Source: an uncultured Opitutia bacterium
Lineage (GTDB): Bacteria; Verrucomicrobiota; Verrucomicrobiia; Opitutales; Opitutaceae
Length of the DNA stretch: 64,000 nt
Assembly: GCA_903900845.1 (NCBI GenBank)
Contig: CAIUOU010000147.1
Span: forward strand, 1 to 64,000
Reading direction: 5' to 3'
The translations under genes and the position numbers were made by a program. Of this stretch, positions 54,823-63,701 are shown piece after piece; the stretch's first letter is position 1, and every line of letters begins with the position of its first letter. The notes beneath the pieces were generated by a model, which worked only from the letters and a program-made list of their open reading frames with translations, did not search any database and was not told the origin of the DNA.

Positions 54823-55634
54823 ATCCTACGCGCCCGATATCAGCGCCAACACCGTCGAAACTCTCCCTCCGCGGGGTGGGCAAGTCCTTCCGCGGACGAG
54901 GCCGGGAAATCCGAGCGCTGGAAGATGTCACGCTGGAGGTGTCCGAGGGCGAGTTTGTTTGCCTGCTGGGCCCCAGCGGTTGCGGGAAGTCCACCCTGCT
55001 CAACATCGTCGCCGGCCTCGAGAAGGCCGACGAGGGACAGGTTCTTTGCGACGGCGAGCCGGTTCTGAACCCCGGGCGCGACCGAATGATGATGTTCCAG
55101 GAATCCGCGCTGTTTCCGTGGCTGGACGTGCTGGAAAACGTGCTCTTCAGCCTGCGGCTGAAGCCAGGCATGAAAGCGGCGGAACGACGCGAGGTGGCCG
55201 AATTCCATCTCCGATTGGTCGGACTCGAGAAGTTCAGCCGTGCGTTCGTGCACGAGCTTTCAGGGGGAATGAAACAGCGCGTCGCCCTGGCCCGGGCGCT
55301 CGCGCCCAACCCCCGGGTGCTGCTCATGGATGAACCGTTTGCCGCGCTGGACGCCCTGACGAGGGAACAGCTCTACGGTGACCTGCAGCGCATCTGGCGG
55401 GACCGCCGGAAAACCATTCTTTTCGTGACCCATAATGTGCGGGAGGCGGTGTGCCTGGGCGACCGCGTGGTGCTGCTTTCTCCACACCCAGGCCGCATCA
55501 AGCGCGAGTTTCACATCGGGTTGCCACGTCCGAGGGAAATCAACTCCGTCGAGCTCGCCCTCCAAGCGACTGAAATCATGGGCGAACTTAAGGCCGGCCC
55601 CGGGGCGCGAACGGAAGAGAGGCGAGTGGCATGA
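54819..55634 (+). CDS. ABC transporter ATP-binding protein (SsuB/TauB-like)
   Basis: 271-aa ABC ATPase. Walker A GPSGCGKSTLLN, Q-loop FQESALFPWLD, signature LSGGMKQRVALARAL, Walker B VLLMDEPFAALD and the H-loop FVTHNVREA are all intact. Matches the NitT/TauT family. The open frame starts at 54693, but ATG 54819 is right because it overlaps the upstream stop (ATGA); the gene likewise overlaps the permease at 55631. Confidence 0.92.
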   Translation: MNPTRPISAPTPSKLSLRGVGKSFRGRGREIRALEDVTLEVSEGEFVCLLGPSGCGKSTLLNIVAGLEKADEGQVLCDGEPVLNPGRDRMMMFQESALFPWLDVLENVLFSLRLKPGMKAAERREVAEFHLRLVGLEKFSRAFVHELSGGMKQRVALARALAPNPRVLLMDEPFAALDALTREQLYGDLQRIWRDRRKTILFVTHNVREAVCLGDRVVLLSPHPGRIKREFHIGLPRPREINSVELALQATEIMGELKAGPGARTEERRVA

Positions 55635-56395
55635 AACGCTTCCTGCCCACCTTCATTTTCTTCGCCGGGCTGCTGGCCGTGTGGGAACTGCTGGTCCGCG
55701 CCCGCATCTGGTCACCGGTGCTGGTGCCCTCGCCGCTCTCCGTTGCGGGCTATCTTGTCGAGGCGCTGGCGGACGGCACGCTGGCGTCAGCCCTGCTTGT
55801 GACGCTGCGCCGCCTGCTGCTGGGCTACTCGGTCGGACTCGCGCTCGGGGTGCCGCTCGGTCTGCTCACAGCGCGCTTTCGCGCGCTGGCTGACACCCTC
55901 GGGTTGCTGGCGCTCGGGCTGCAGGCACTGCCTAGCGTCTGCTGGGTGCCACTCGCGCTCCTCTGGTTCGGACAGACCGAAGGCGCGATGTTCTTCGTGG
56001 TCGTGATGGGGACGCTGTGGTCGGTGATCATCGCCGCGGACAACGGCGTGCGCAACGTCCCGCCCATTTATGCGCGCGCCGCCCGCACCATGGGCTCGAA
56101 CGGCCTGCACACCTGGCTACGAGTGATCCTGCCGGCCGCGCTCCCGCACGTGGTCGGAGGTATGAAGCAGGGCTGGGCCTTCGCGTGGCGCAGCCTGATG
56201 GCGGCGGAGATTTACGTCACGATCCTAAGCGGCTTCGGCCTAGGCCATCTGCTCCATTACGGCCGCGAGCTGAACGCCATGGAGCAGGTCATCGGCGTGA
56301 TGATGGTGCTGCTGGCCGTCGGCCTGGCCGCGGACCGAGCGCTCTTCTCACCCTGGGAACGGCTCCTGCACCGGCGGTGGGGAACCGACCGCTGA
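55631..56395 (+). CDS. ABC transporter permease (SsuC/TauC-like)
   Basis: 254-aa inner-membrane permease with about six hydrophobic segments. The coupling EAA loop is recognisable in [34 protein letters not shown]. It belongs to the NitT/TauT permease group and completes the three-component transporter. It starts with an ATGA overlap, and cysK begins 37 bases after its stop. Confidence 0.93.
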   Translation: MKRFLPTFIFFAGLLAVWELLVRARIWSPVLVPSPLSVAGYLVEALADGTLASALLVTLRRLLLGYSVGLALGVPLGLLTARFRALADTLGLLALGLQALPSVCWVPLALLWFGQTEGAMFFVVVMGTLWSVIIAADNGVRNVPPIYARAARTMGSNGLHTWLRVILPAALPHVVGGMKQGWAFAWRSLMAAEIYVTILSGFGLGHLLHYGRELNAMEQVIGVMMVLLAVGLAADRALFSPWERLLHRRWGTDR

Positions 56396-56432
56396 ACCTG
56401 GATTTTATCCCAAAAACCAAACTCAACCCGTC

Positions 56433-57416
56433 ATGCCACGCATCCATAACGACATCACCGAGACGATCGGTAACACCCCGCTCGTCCGCCTCAACCGCAC
56501 CGCCGCCGCCCATGGCGCCCAGGCCGAAATCCTGCTAAAGCTGGAATTCTTCAACCCGCTCTCGAGCGTGAAAGACCGCATCGGCTTCGCCATGATCGAT
56601 GAGGCCCTCCGCTCCGGGAAGATCGACGCCAAGTCCGTGCTGATCGAGCCCACTTCAGGCAACACCGGCATTGCACTCGCGTTCGTTGCCGCCGCCAAGG
56701 GGCTGAAGCTCATCCTGACCATGCCCGAGACCATGAGCCTCGAGCGCCGCAAGCTGCTCAAGATCCTGGGCGCGCGCCTCGTGCTCACCGAGGGCGCCAA
56801 GGGCATGAAGGGCGCCATCGCCAAAGCCGAGGAACTCGCGACGCGTATCCCCGGCGCCGTGATTCTCCAGCAGTTCACCAATCCCTCCAACCCTGCCATC
56901 CATCGCCGCACCACCGCGGAGGAGATCTGGCGCGACACCGACGGCCGGGTGGACATCGTTGTCGCGGGCGTCGGCACCGGCGGCACGATCACGGGCATCG
57001 GCGAGGTCCTCAAGACCCGCAAACCCTCGGTCAAGATCGTGGCGGTGGAGCCCGACGCCTCGCCAGTCCTCTCGGGCGGTGCCCCCGGCCCCCACAAGCT
57101 GCAGGGCATCGGGGCTGGCTTCATACCCGGCGTACTGAACCAGAAGATCTACGACGAGGTGATCCGCGTGAAGGAAGCCGACTCGGGCCCGGTTTCGAAG
57201 CAGATCAACCAGCTCGACGGCATCGCGGTCGGCATCTCCTCCGGGGCGACCGCGTGGGCGGCGCTCCAGTTGGCGAAGCGGCCCGAGAACAAGGGCAAAC
57301 AGATCGTCGCCATCATGCCGTCCAGCAGCGAACGCTACCTGTCGTCATGGCTGTTCGCCGACATCAACGTCGAGAGCGACTCCATCGACGACCTGCTCGG
57401 GCCCATCGCGGGCTGA
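56433..57416 (+). CDS. cysK: Cysteine synthase (O-acetylserine sulfhydrylase)
   Basis: 327-aa PLP enzyme that makes L-cysteine from O-acetylserine and sulfide. PLP lysine K47 is in [14 protein letters not shown]; the substrate loop is [12 protein letters not shown], the phosphate loop GTGGTITG, and the C-terminal [11 protein letters not shown] is standard. It closes the Rrf2-ABC transporter run and precedes a strong terminator, so imported sulfur is delivered to cysteine. Confidence 0.96.
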   Translation: MPRIHNDITETIGNTPLVRLNRTAAAHGAQAEILLKLEFFNPLSSVKDRIGFAMIDEALRSGKIDAKSVLIEPTSGNTGIALAFVAAAKGLKLILTMPETMSLERRKLLKILGARLVLTEGAKGMKGAIAKAEELATRIPGAVILQQFTNPSNPAIHRRTTAEEIWRDTDGRVDIVVAGVGTGGTITGIGEVLKTRKPSVKIVAVEPDASPVLSGGAPGPHKLQGIGAGFIPGVLNQKIYDEVIRVKEADSGPVSKQINQLDGIAVGISSGATAWAALQLAKRPENKGKQIVAIMPSSSERYLSSWLFADINVESDSIDDLLGPIAG

Positions 57417-57445
57417 GCCGTCGCTTCGGACCGTTTTCTTTTGGT

Positions 57446-57472
57446 ACGCGGGGCGAAAGCCCCGCGTTTTTT
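57446..57472 (+). terminator. Rho-independent terminator after cysK
   Basis: 9-base-pair stem (ACGCGGGGC, GCCCCGCGT) with GAAA tetraloop at 57446-57467, followed by TTTTTT. It separates cysK from the convergent ctaG gene. Confidence 0.95.
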
Positions 57473-57479
57473 CATTCCT

Positions 57480-58268
57480 TCAGCGGTGTCGACGATACCA
57501 TCCGGCGAAAGCGAAGCCAAACGCCACCATTCCGCCGAAAAGCCCCACCAGCTTCATCATCACGCCCGCCAGCACCTGGTCGTGCATCGGGGAGAAGGTC
57601 GGAAACAGCCGGGGCGCAAACTCGTAGGTCGGGTAGAGCACGTCGTGCGAAAACGTGATGAACGCGAACAAAGGCGTCATAGCGATGATGATCGCGAGGA
57701 GGTAAAGCATCTGCACCCCGAACGCGCGGCGGGGCAGCACATTTGAGGGGCTAAGCACGGGCCACCAGTACAGCACCGCTGCGCCAAAGAACATCAGGTG
57801 CTCGATGATGTGCACCAGGCGGTCCTGCAGCGCCCAGTCGTACAGGTCCGGTGCGTGCCAGACGCTGACCACCAGCGTGTAGATGACGCCGGCGACCAGC
57901 GGATGGGTGAAAAGCCGCGCCGGCATCTGAATCAGGCGCGGACGGAGCAGCGGGTCGATCATCCATGCGGGTGCGCCCTGGAGCAGCAGGATCGCGGCGG
58001 GAAAGATGAGGATCTGGTGCTGCAGCATGTGCGCACTGAACAGGAATCGCTCGGCCACCTGATCGAGTGGGGATCCGACCGCGATGTAGAAGGAGAAAAG
58101 GCCGAGATAGAAACGAACCGCCTGGGCCCGCGGAAAAGGCAGCCCAGGGGCAAGCTTTGAGCGCAGAGGTCCCGCGGCGATCGCCCAGAGCCATCCAAGA
58201 ACAACGAGCCCTCCGACCAGCCAAGGTTCATTGTGCCAATGCCGCCAATCGATCATGGGCTGCACCAT
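57480..58268 (-). CDS. ctaG: Cytochrome c oxidase assembly protein, caa3_CtaG family
   Basis: 262-aa polytopic membrane protein. Family markers: FYLGLFSFYIAVGSPLDQVAERFLFSAHMLQHQIL, WMIDPLLRPRL, VWHAPDLYDWAL and HIIEHLMFFGAAVLYWWPV, with histidines thought to bind copper. About seven hydrophobic helices. It assists CuB formation in caa3 oxidases, consistent with the oxidase genes just upstream on the same strand. A start at 58268 has GGAGG four bases before ATG; ATG 58256 is an alternative. Confidence 0.88.
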   Translation of the reverse strand: MVQPMIDWRHWHNEPWLVGGLVVLGWLWAIAAGPLRSKLAPGLPFPRAQAVRFYLGLFSFYIAVGSPLDQVAERFLFSAHMLQHQILIFPAAILLLQGAPAWMIDPLLRPRLIQMPARLFTHPLVAGVIYTLVVSVWHAPDLYDWALQDRLVHIIEHLMFFGAAVLYWWPVLSPSNVLPRRAFGVQMLYLLAIIIAMTPLFAFITFSHDVLYPTYEFAPRLFPTFSPMHDQVLAGVMMKLVGLFGGMVAFGFAFAGWYRRHR

Positions 58269-58324
58269 GCAGCCTCCGGGCGATAATTCCAGCGCCGCCG
58301 GACAGGCGGGTCGTGAATAAGAAA

Positions 58325-58352
58325 AAAAGCGGTCCGCATTCGGACCGCTTTT
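58325..58352 (-). terminator. Rho-independent terminator after the oxidase structural genes
   Basis: 12-base-pair stem (AAAAGCGGTCCG, CGGACCGCTTTT) with a CATT loop. Read on the minus strand it is followed by CTTTTTTTC, so it ends the oxidase transcript before ctaG. The same hairpin has T residues on the other side too. Confidence 0.88.
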
Positions 58353-58377
58353 GCGCGAGAGGAAATCAGAGGCCGGG

Positions 58378-58719
58378 TCAGGTCGGCAACGGCAGGCTGG
58401 CCTCGGCTTGGAACAGGGCGATAAGGGCCCAGGCGGTACCACCCGCGATGACTAGACCGATGAAGAAGAGGACAGTGCAGAAGGGCTTATCCCAGCGCAG
58501 GTGCATGAAGTAGAAAATGACGAACAGGAACTTCACGGCAGAAAGCACGACCAAAGAAGTGACCAAGATCCACTTCGCGAACGGCAGGTAGACGGCGACG
58601 ATCTCCACCCCGGTGATGACCGCGAGGAGCATGGCTATCTGAACATAGATCTGGAACTTGCTCTCGTCGTGACCGTGATCGTGGCCGCCATGGGCCGGGG
58701 AGTGCGCGGGGGAGCTCAT
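58378..58719 (-). CDS. Cytochrome c oxidase subunit IV (CtaF/CoxD-like)
   Basis: 113-aa membrane protein with a His-rich N-terminus (HGGHDHGHDESKFQIY) and three hydrophobic segments, including VVLSAVKFLFVIFYFMHLRWDK, the subunit IV signature. It is the last structural gene of the oxidase operon, four bases after the subunit III stop and ahead of a terminator. Confidence 0.9.
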   Translation of the reverse strand: MSSPAHSPAHGGHDHGHDESKFQIYVQIAMLLAVITGVEIVAVYLPFAKWILVTSLVVLSAVKFLFVIFYFMHLRWDKPFCTVLFFIGLVIAGGTAWALIALFQAEASLPLPT

Positions 58720-58723
58720 CGGT

Positions 58724-59581
58724 TCAGAGGTACTCGAGCAGGTAAACGGCGGTGAAGATCACAATCCAGACGATGTCGACGAAGTGCCAGTAGAGGCCCA
58801 TGGATTCGACATCGATGGCGTTAGCGACGCCGAAGTGGACCGGGCCTCGCGGACGGGCGAACCAGACGCAGCCCCAAAGGGCGAGTAGCATCGCGCCGAT
58901 CCAGAGGACCTGCTCTTTCATGAACAAACCCATCGCGCCACCCAGCGAGGGCTGGACTTGGATCGCGTGAACGAGACCAAGGGTGACTTTCAGGGCCAGC
59001 AGCAGCACGACGATGAGGGTCGCGGCGTGGAAGATTTGTCCGGAGAACCAGGAACGTTGCGCGGAACCCGCACCGGGCTTAAAGGAACGAACGTACATGA
59101 GCGCCAGCCAGAGGACACCAATCGCGACGTGGCAGCCGTGCGTACCGGTGAGGGTGTAGAAGGTGGTCCCGAGCAGGCTGTTCGAGATCGTCATCTTCTT
59201 GTCGTGGACGAAGTGCTCGAACTCGTAGACTTGGCACCCGAGAAAGATCATCCCGAAGAAGATGGTCGTGAGCAGCGACCACCGGCAGCTCTTCACATTG
59301 CCCTTCTGGATCGCGGTGACCGCGAGGGCCATCATGAGCGACGACATCAGCAGGATGAACGTCGAGAAAGAGGTGAGTTCCGGGCTAAAAATGACCTTGG
59401 GATCCAGACCACCCGCGGGCGGGTGCAACCGGTAAATAAGGTGCGTGGAGATCAGCACCCCGAAGAACATGCAGTCCGAAGCAAGGAAAGCCCACATGAG
59501 GAGCTTTTTGTTCGGAATGCCCGTCGAAGTGGTCGGGTCGTGATGATGATCGATCTCGGCCGTGGCCGCGTGGCTGCTCAT
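58724..59581 (-). CDS. Cytochrome c oxidase subunit III
   Basis: 285-aa polytopic subunit that stabilises the oxidase and channels protons. Markers: KKLLMWAFLASDCMFFGVLISTHLIYRL, LLGTTFYTLTGTHGCHVAIGVLWLA and the closing WHFVDIVWIVIFTAVYLLEYL. A TTG at 59620 (overlapping the subunit I stop) would add 13 residues; the ATG at 59581 gives a typical start with MSSHAATAEIDHHHD, so I prefer it, with doubt. Same operon as subunits I, II and IV. Confidence 0.93.
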   Translation of the reverse strand: MSSHAATAEIDHHHDPTTSTGIPNKKLLMWAFLASDCMFFGVLISTHLIYRLHPPAGGLDPKVIFSPELTSFSTFILLMSSLMMALAVTAIQKGNVKSCRWSLLTTIFFGMIFLGCQVYEFEHFVHDKKMTISNSLLGTTFYTLTGTHGCHVAIGVLWLALMYVRSFKPGAGSAQRSWFSGQIFHAATLIVVLLLALKVTLGLVHAIQVQPSLGGAMGLFMKEQVLWIGAMLLALWGCVWFARPRGPVHFGVANAIDVESMGLYWHFVDIVWIVIFTAVYLLEYL

Positions 59582-59616
59582 TGGGAAGGCGATGCTCGGG
59601 GTTGCGGGGCGTTCGC

Positions 59617-61593
59617 TCAATGTCCGTGACCGTGGTCCTCGACGGGCTTGCCGTCCTTGTCGAGATGGAGGTGGTAACCCTCGTTGCCCTCCAGCGACCA
59701 GAAGTAGATGCCCACGAAGGTAATCACGCCACCAATGAGGGTGAGGCCGAGCTTCGCATGGATGCCCGGGGCGGGATTGGAATCAAAGCAAGTGACACCG
59801 ATCGCGACGACGAGCAGCCCCATGCTGGCCACAAACGGCCAGATCGAACCGAAGGGCATGTGAATGCCCCCATGGGCCTCCTCCGCCTTGGCCTTCTCAG
59901 CACGCTCCCGCTCGATCTCGGCACGGTTTTGCTTCTCATACCACCAGGAGTCGCGGGCGTGGACCGTGGGGATAGCAGCAAAGTTGTACTCGGGCGGCGG
60001 GTTCTGGAGCGACCATTCCAGCGTGCGGCCGTCCCAATAGTCGCGGCCGACCTTCTCTCCTTTGAAGTAGGTGTAAGCGAGGACGGCGAAGTAGATGAAC
60101 ATGCCGATGCCGAGCAGGTAGGCGCCCATCGTCGCGATATAATTGGCGGTGTTCCAACCCAGGTTCGGATCGTAGGTGAAGGTACGCCGCGGCATGCCAT
60201 TCAACCCGAGAAAGTGCATGGGGAAGAAGGTCACGTTGAACCCGACGAAGATCGTCCAGAACGAAAGCCGGCCCCACCCTTCGCTCACCTTGCGGCCGAA
60301 CATGAGCGGGAACCAGTAGTGCAGCCCGGCGAGAAGCGCGAAGATCGAGCCGCCGATCAGCACGTAATGGAAGTGAGCGACCACGAAATAAGAATCATGC
60401 TGCTGGGCGTCGGCGGGGGCCGCGGAATGCATGATACCCGACAGGCCACCCATCATGAACATCCAGACGAAGCCGAGCGCGAAAAGCATCGGAGTGCGCA
60501 TCATGAGGTGACCGCCCCACAAGGTGCCGATCCAGTTGAAGATCTTCACGCCCGTGGGAACCGCGATGGCCATGGTGGCGAGGGCGAAGGCCGCGGTGGC
60601 GACCGTGCCCATGCCAGTGGTGAACATATGATGACTCCAGACCGCAAATCCCAGGAAACCGATGCACGCACCGGAGAAGACGACGATCGGGTACCCGAAG
60701 AGCGGCTTGCGCGAGAAAGTCGGCAGTATCTCAGAGATGATGCCCATCGCAGGGAGAATCAGGATGTAAACCTCGGGGTGGCCGAACACCCAGAAAAGGT
60801 GCTGCCACAAAATGGGCATTCCCCCGCCCGAAACCTCAAAGAAGGCCGTGGAGAAATTCCGGTCCATCATCAGCTGGACCAGAGCGATCGTGATCGCGGG
60901 GAACGAGAGGACGATAAGGAACGACGTGACGAGCGTCATCCACACAAACACCGGCAACCGCATCATTGTCATCCCGGGCGCGCGCATGTTGATGATCGTG
61001 ACGATGAAGTTCAGCGAAGCCGCGATCGAAGCCACGCCGAGGAGCTGCAGGCCCATGATCCAGAAATCGATCGCGTGCTTCGGATTGTAGGTCTTCGAAG
61101 TGATCGGGGGGTAACCCACCCAAGCGCCGTCAGGAGCACCGTACTTGTCGGCCGGCAGGAACCAACCGATGTTCAGGATGATCGCGCCGGCCACAAAGGT
61201 CCAAAGCGAGAAGGCGTTGAGCCGCGGAAAGGCGACGTCGCGCGCCCCGATCTGCAGCGGCATGATGAAGTTGAAGAACGCCGAGGACAGCGGCATCACC
61301 GCGAGAAAGATCATCGTGGTACCGTGCATCGTGAACAGCGTGTTGTACTGCTGCGCCGTGAGCACGTTGTTGTTGGGCACCATCAGCTGCGTGCGGATCA
61401 GCAGCGCCTCGAAGCCGCCAACCAGAAAGAAAATGAGGGCAAAAAAACCGTAGAGGAACCCGATCTTCTTGTGATCGACGGTGGTGAGCCAGCTCATGAG
61501 GCCGGTCTTGGCCGTCGGATGGGCAAGGAACTTCGGGGCAGCCGGAACTTGCTCCTCCTTGATAAGGTGGGCGGTGTTGGCCGATGCGTCCAT
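59617..61593 (-). CDS. ctaD: Cytochrome c oxidase subunit I (caa3-type)
   Basis: 658-aa heme-copper oxidase core. TMHGTTMIFLAVMP carries a heme a ligand histidine, WQHLFWVFGHPEVYILILP has the His-Tyr crosslink of CuB, and VVAHFHYVLIGG provides the remaining histidine ligands. The long hydrophilic C-terminus (KAEEAHGGIHMP, final HLHLDKDGKPVEDHGHGH) is His-rich, which recurs in caa3-type proteins from this phylum group as far as I recall. 46 bases separate it from subunit II. Confidence 0.96.
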   Translation of the reverse strand: MDASANTAHLIKEEQVPAAPKFLAHPTAKTGLMSWLTTVDHKKIGFLYGFFALIFFLVGGFEALLIRTQLMVPNNNVLTAQQYNTLFTMHGTTMIFLAVMPLSSAFFNFIMPLQIGARDVAFPRLNAFSLWTFVAGAIILNIGWFLPADKYGAPDGAWVGYPPITSKTYNPKHAIDFWIMGLQLLGVASIAASLNFIVTIINMRAPGMTMMRLPVFVWMTLVTSFLIVLSFPAITIALVQLMMDRNFSTAFFEVSGGGMPILWQHLFWVFGHPEVYILILPAMGIISEILPTFSRKPLFGYPIVVFSGACIGFLGFAVWSHHMFTTGMGTVATAAFALATMAIAVPTGVKIFNWIGTLWGGHLMMRTPMLFALGFVWMFMMGGLSGIMHSAAPADAQQHDSYFVVAHFHYVLIGGSIFALLAGLHYWFPLMFGRKVSEGWGRLSFWTIFVGFNVTFFPMHFLGLNGMPRRTFTYDPNLGWNTANYIATMGAYLLGIGMFIYFAVLAYTYFKGEKVGRDYWDGRTLEWSLQNPPPEYNFAAIPTVHARDSWWYEKQNRAEIERERAEKAKAEEAHGGIHMPFGSIWPFVASMGLLVVAIGVTCFDSNPAPGIHAKLGLTLIGGVITFVGIYFWSLEGNEGYHLHLDKDGKPVEDHGHGH

Positions 61594-61639
61594 GGTAGTC
61601 GGGAAGAGAACTAAGGTTGCGGGAAATTACGCGGGCGGA

Positions 61640-62893
61640 TCACTTCAGGCTCTCAAGGTAGGCGACCAAGGCCACCTGCTCCTCATCGCTGAGAGCGATC
61701 TTGTTGTCGCGGTAAGCCTTGGCCATTTTGTTGCCCGGTTTCACCGACTCCGGATCGCGCAGCCAACGACGGAGCTGCTCCGAATTGTTTTCCAAGAGAC
61801 CGGCGCCCACCGTGGAACGCGATCCGAAGTGGGAGAGGTCGGGTCCCTGGATACCCATCGCGCCGTGACCACGCACCGTGTGGCACGCGTTGCAGGTCTT
61901 GGCGGCGAAAAGCTGCCGTCCTTGGGCGATCAGGGCGGTATCCTCGTTCTTTTCCGGCAGTTGCTTGGCCTGCCACGACTTGAGCGGATCACGGTCGAAC
62001 TGAGCGGAGACCCCGGTTTCATTGGTCCGGAAGGAGCGGAGGGCGACCACCTTCTCGCGGGATTTCGCGGAATCAGCCGGCCGGACCGCGACTTGGCGCG
62101 CGAGCGACTGCTGCTGTTGCAACCACTCCGAATACTCATTCGGGGCAAGCGCGATGACGCGAAAGCGCATCACGGCATGGGAGTCGCCGCAGTACTCCGC
62201 ACACTGGCCCCAGAAGTAGCCGGGACGATCGGCTTTGAGCCACAGGAGATTCCGACGGTTAGGCGTCATGTCGACCTTTCCAGCCAGCTTCGGAACCCAG
62301 AACGAATGGTTCACGTCCACGGTGCGGAGGTGAATGCGGATCGGCTTACCCACCGGAATGACCAACTCGTTGCCCGTAACGAGGGGCGCCTTGGCACCTG
62401 CGTTGTCGAGGGCAGCCATTTCCGAAGGGTACTCGAACTTGAACCACCACTGGTAACCGGTCGCGGTGATCTCGAGAGCGTCTTTTCGATCGGCCTCAGC
62501 CACATCGTAAGTCGACCAGATCGCCTTCACCGTGGGAACGGCGATGATGACCAGCGCAAGGACGGAGGCTCCAATGAGTCCGAGCTCGATTAGGGGGTTG
62601 CCGTGGCCCTGGGGAGGCGGTTCGGCATGCTCGTCGGCCTCGGAGCGCGCCCGGAAGCGGATCGTCGCATAGGCCAGCACGGCCCCGACAGCCACAAAGA
62701 TGAACAAAGTCACCCAGACAGTAACCCAGAAAAGCTCCAATTGCGTTCGGGCTACCGGGCCCTCGGCGATCATTGTCGTCTGATGGCCGTCCATCCGCCA
62801 AAAATTAAAGTCGCAACCGGAAAGCAGTAACAGGGCCGGCAGCGCGATGAACGAACCTAGCGCTGAACGGACGTGGCGGAGTCGTTGGGACAT
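61640..62893 (-). CDS. ctaC: Cytochrome c oxidase subunit II with C-terminal cytochrome c
   Basis: 417-aa lipoprotein-type subunit (lipobox LLLLSGC). Two transmembrane helices follow, then the CuA domain with C231-x3-C235-x3-H239-x2-M242 (QCAEYCGDSHAVM). A cytochrome c module at about 320-415 has C334-x2-C337-H338 (CNACH). This is the caa3 architecture, in which electrons pass from the c domain to CuA. The frame is open from 62944 but ATG 62893 begins the signal. First gene of the operon. Confidence 0.95.
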   Translation of the reverse strand: MSQRLRHVRSALGSFIALPALLLLSGCDFNFWRMDGHQTTMIAEGPVARTQLELFWVTVWVTLFIFVAVGAVLAYATIRFRARSEADEHAEPPPQGHGNPLIELGLIGASVLALVIIAVPTVKAIWSTYDVAEADRKDALEITATGYQWWFKFEYPSEMAALDNAGAKAPLVTGNELVIPVGKPIRIHLRTVDVNHSFWVPKLAGKVDMTPNRRNLLWLKADRPGYFWGQCAEYCGDSHAVMRFRVIALAPNEYSEWLQQQQSLARQVAVRPADSAKSREKVVALRSFRTNETGVSAQFDRDPLKSWQAKQLPEKNEDTALIAQGRQLFAAKTCNACHTVRGHGAMGIQGPDLSHFGSRSTVGAGLLENNSEQLRRWLRDPESVKPGNKMAKAYRDNKIALSDEEQVALVAYLESLK

Positions 62894-63097
62894 GGCGTCT
62901 GGCGTGGAGCGTGGAGGCGCGGGAGGATTCCGGAAAAAACACAACGTTGGAGAAGGGTCCGCCGTTTCAAGCCCTAATCACCCGCGGCTTACCAAGTTAA
63001 GGAGACGACCCCGGCGGCATTTGCGGGGCTAATTCGCGCGACGGAATCGGCCTTTGGGATTTGAATGTCGCGACCGGCGCGGCATCGTCCCGCTGTC
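62894..63097. promoter_or_regulatory. Divergent intergenic region between the oxidase operon and azurin
   Basis: 204 bases separate ctaC (leftwards) from azurin (rightwards), so both promoters must lie here. A GC hairpin CCCCG...CGGGG is visible around 63010-63030. I could not assign promoter boxes or an FNR-type site. Confidence 0.4.
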
Positions 63098-63553
63098 ATG
63101 AAAAACCTTCGCGCCCTTCTCCCCTTCGCCGCCGCGCTCTGCCTCGCCGGCGTCACCCAGCTCTCCGCCGCGGCAGCGCCGCGTGAGATCGAAATCACCG
63201 CCAACGATCAGATGAAGTTCAACGTCACCGCGATCGACGCGAAGGCGGGCGAACAATTGAAGATCGTGCTTAAGAACATCGGTACGCTGCCGAAGGAGGC
63301 GATGGGCCACAACTGGGTGCTGCTCAAGCCCGGCACCGACCTTAACGCGTTCGCGATGGCCGCCATGACGGCCAAGGATTCCGACTACGTGCCCGCCGCC
63401 CACAAGGACAAGGTCGTCGCCTTCGTCAGGGTCCTCGGACCCAAGCAGACCGCCGACACCACTTTCACCCTCGCCGCTCCCGGTGAATACCCGTTCGTGT
63501 GCTCCTTCCCCGGTCACTACATGCTCATGAAGGGCACCATCACGGTGAAGTGA
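63098..63553 (+). CDS. azu: Azurin (type 1 blue copper protein)
   Basis: 151-aa periplasmic electron carrier with signal peptide (ALLPFAAALCLAGVTQLSAAAA). Copper ligands fit azurin: H71 (AMGHNWVLL), C135 and H140 (FVCSFPGHY) and M144, with the C-x4-H-x3-M spacing. Length and the closing MLMKGTITVK are canonical. It is divergent from the caa3 operon and could pass electrons to its cytochrome c domain. The ATG at 63098 begins the signal peptide; the frame is open from 63065. Confidence 0.93.
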   Translation: MKNLRALLPFAAALCLAGVTQLSAAAAPREIEITANDQMKFNVTAIDAKAGEQLKIVLKNIGTLPKEAMGHNWVLLKPGTDLNAFAMAAMTAKDSDYVPAAHKDKVVAFVRVLGPKQTADTTFTLAAPGEYPFVCSFPGHYMLMKGTITVK

Positions 63554-63580
63554 CCGGCCCGGAATAGGCAGCTCCTCGCA

Positions 63581-63611
63581 ACGCCGGACGCCTGCGTCCG
63601 GCGTTTTTATT
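63581..63611 (+). terminator. Rho-independent terminator after azurin
   Basis: 10-base-pair stem (ACGCCGGACG at 63581-63590, CGTCCGGCGT at 63595-63604) with loop CCTG, followed by TTTTTATTT. Confidence 0.95.
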
Positions 63612-63701
63612 TGCCCGGAATCAGCGCTGCGCGCCCCTTGCCAACGGATCCCGGCGCGGCCAACCGACTGCCATCCGAATCGCCGCGTCCGAGAAAGCTC
63701 C

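Noticed and set aside
59581-61614. 677-codon open frame on the plus strand, opposite subunit I
   Set aside because: Very Glu/Arg/His-rich, no domain; the oxidase signatures lie on the minus strand.
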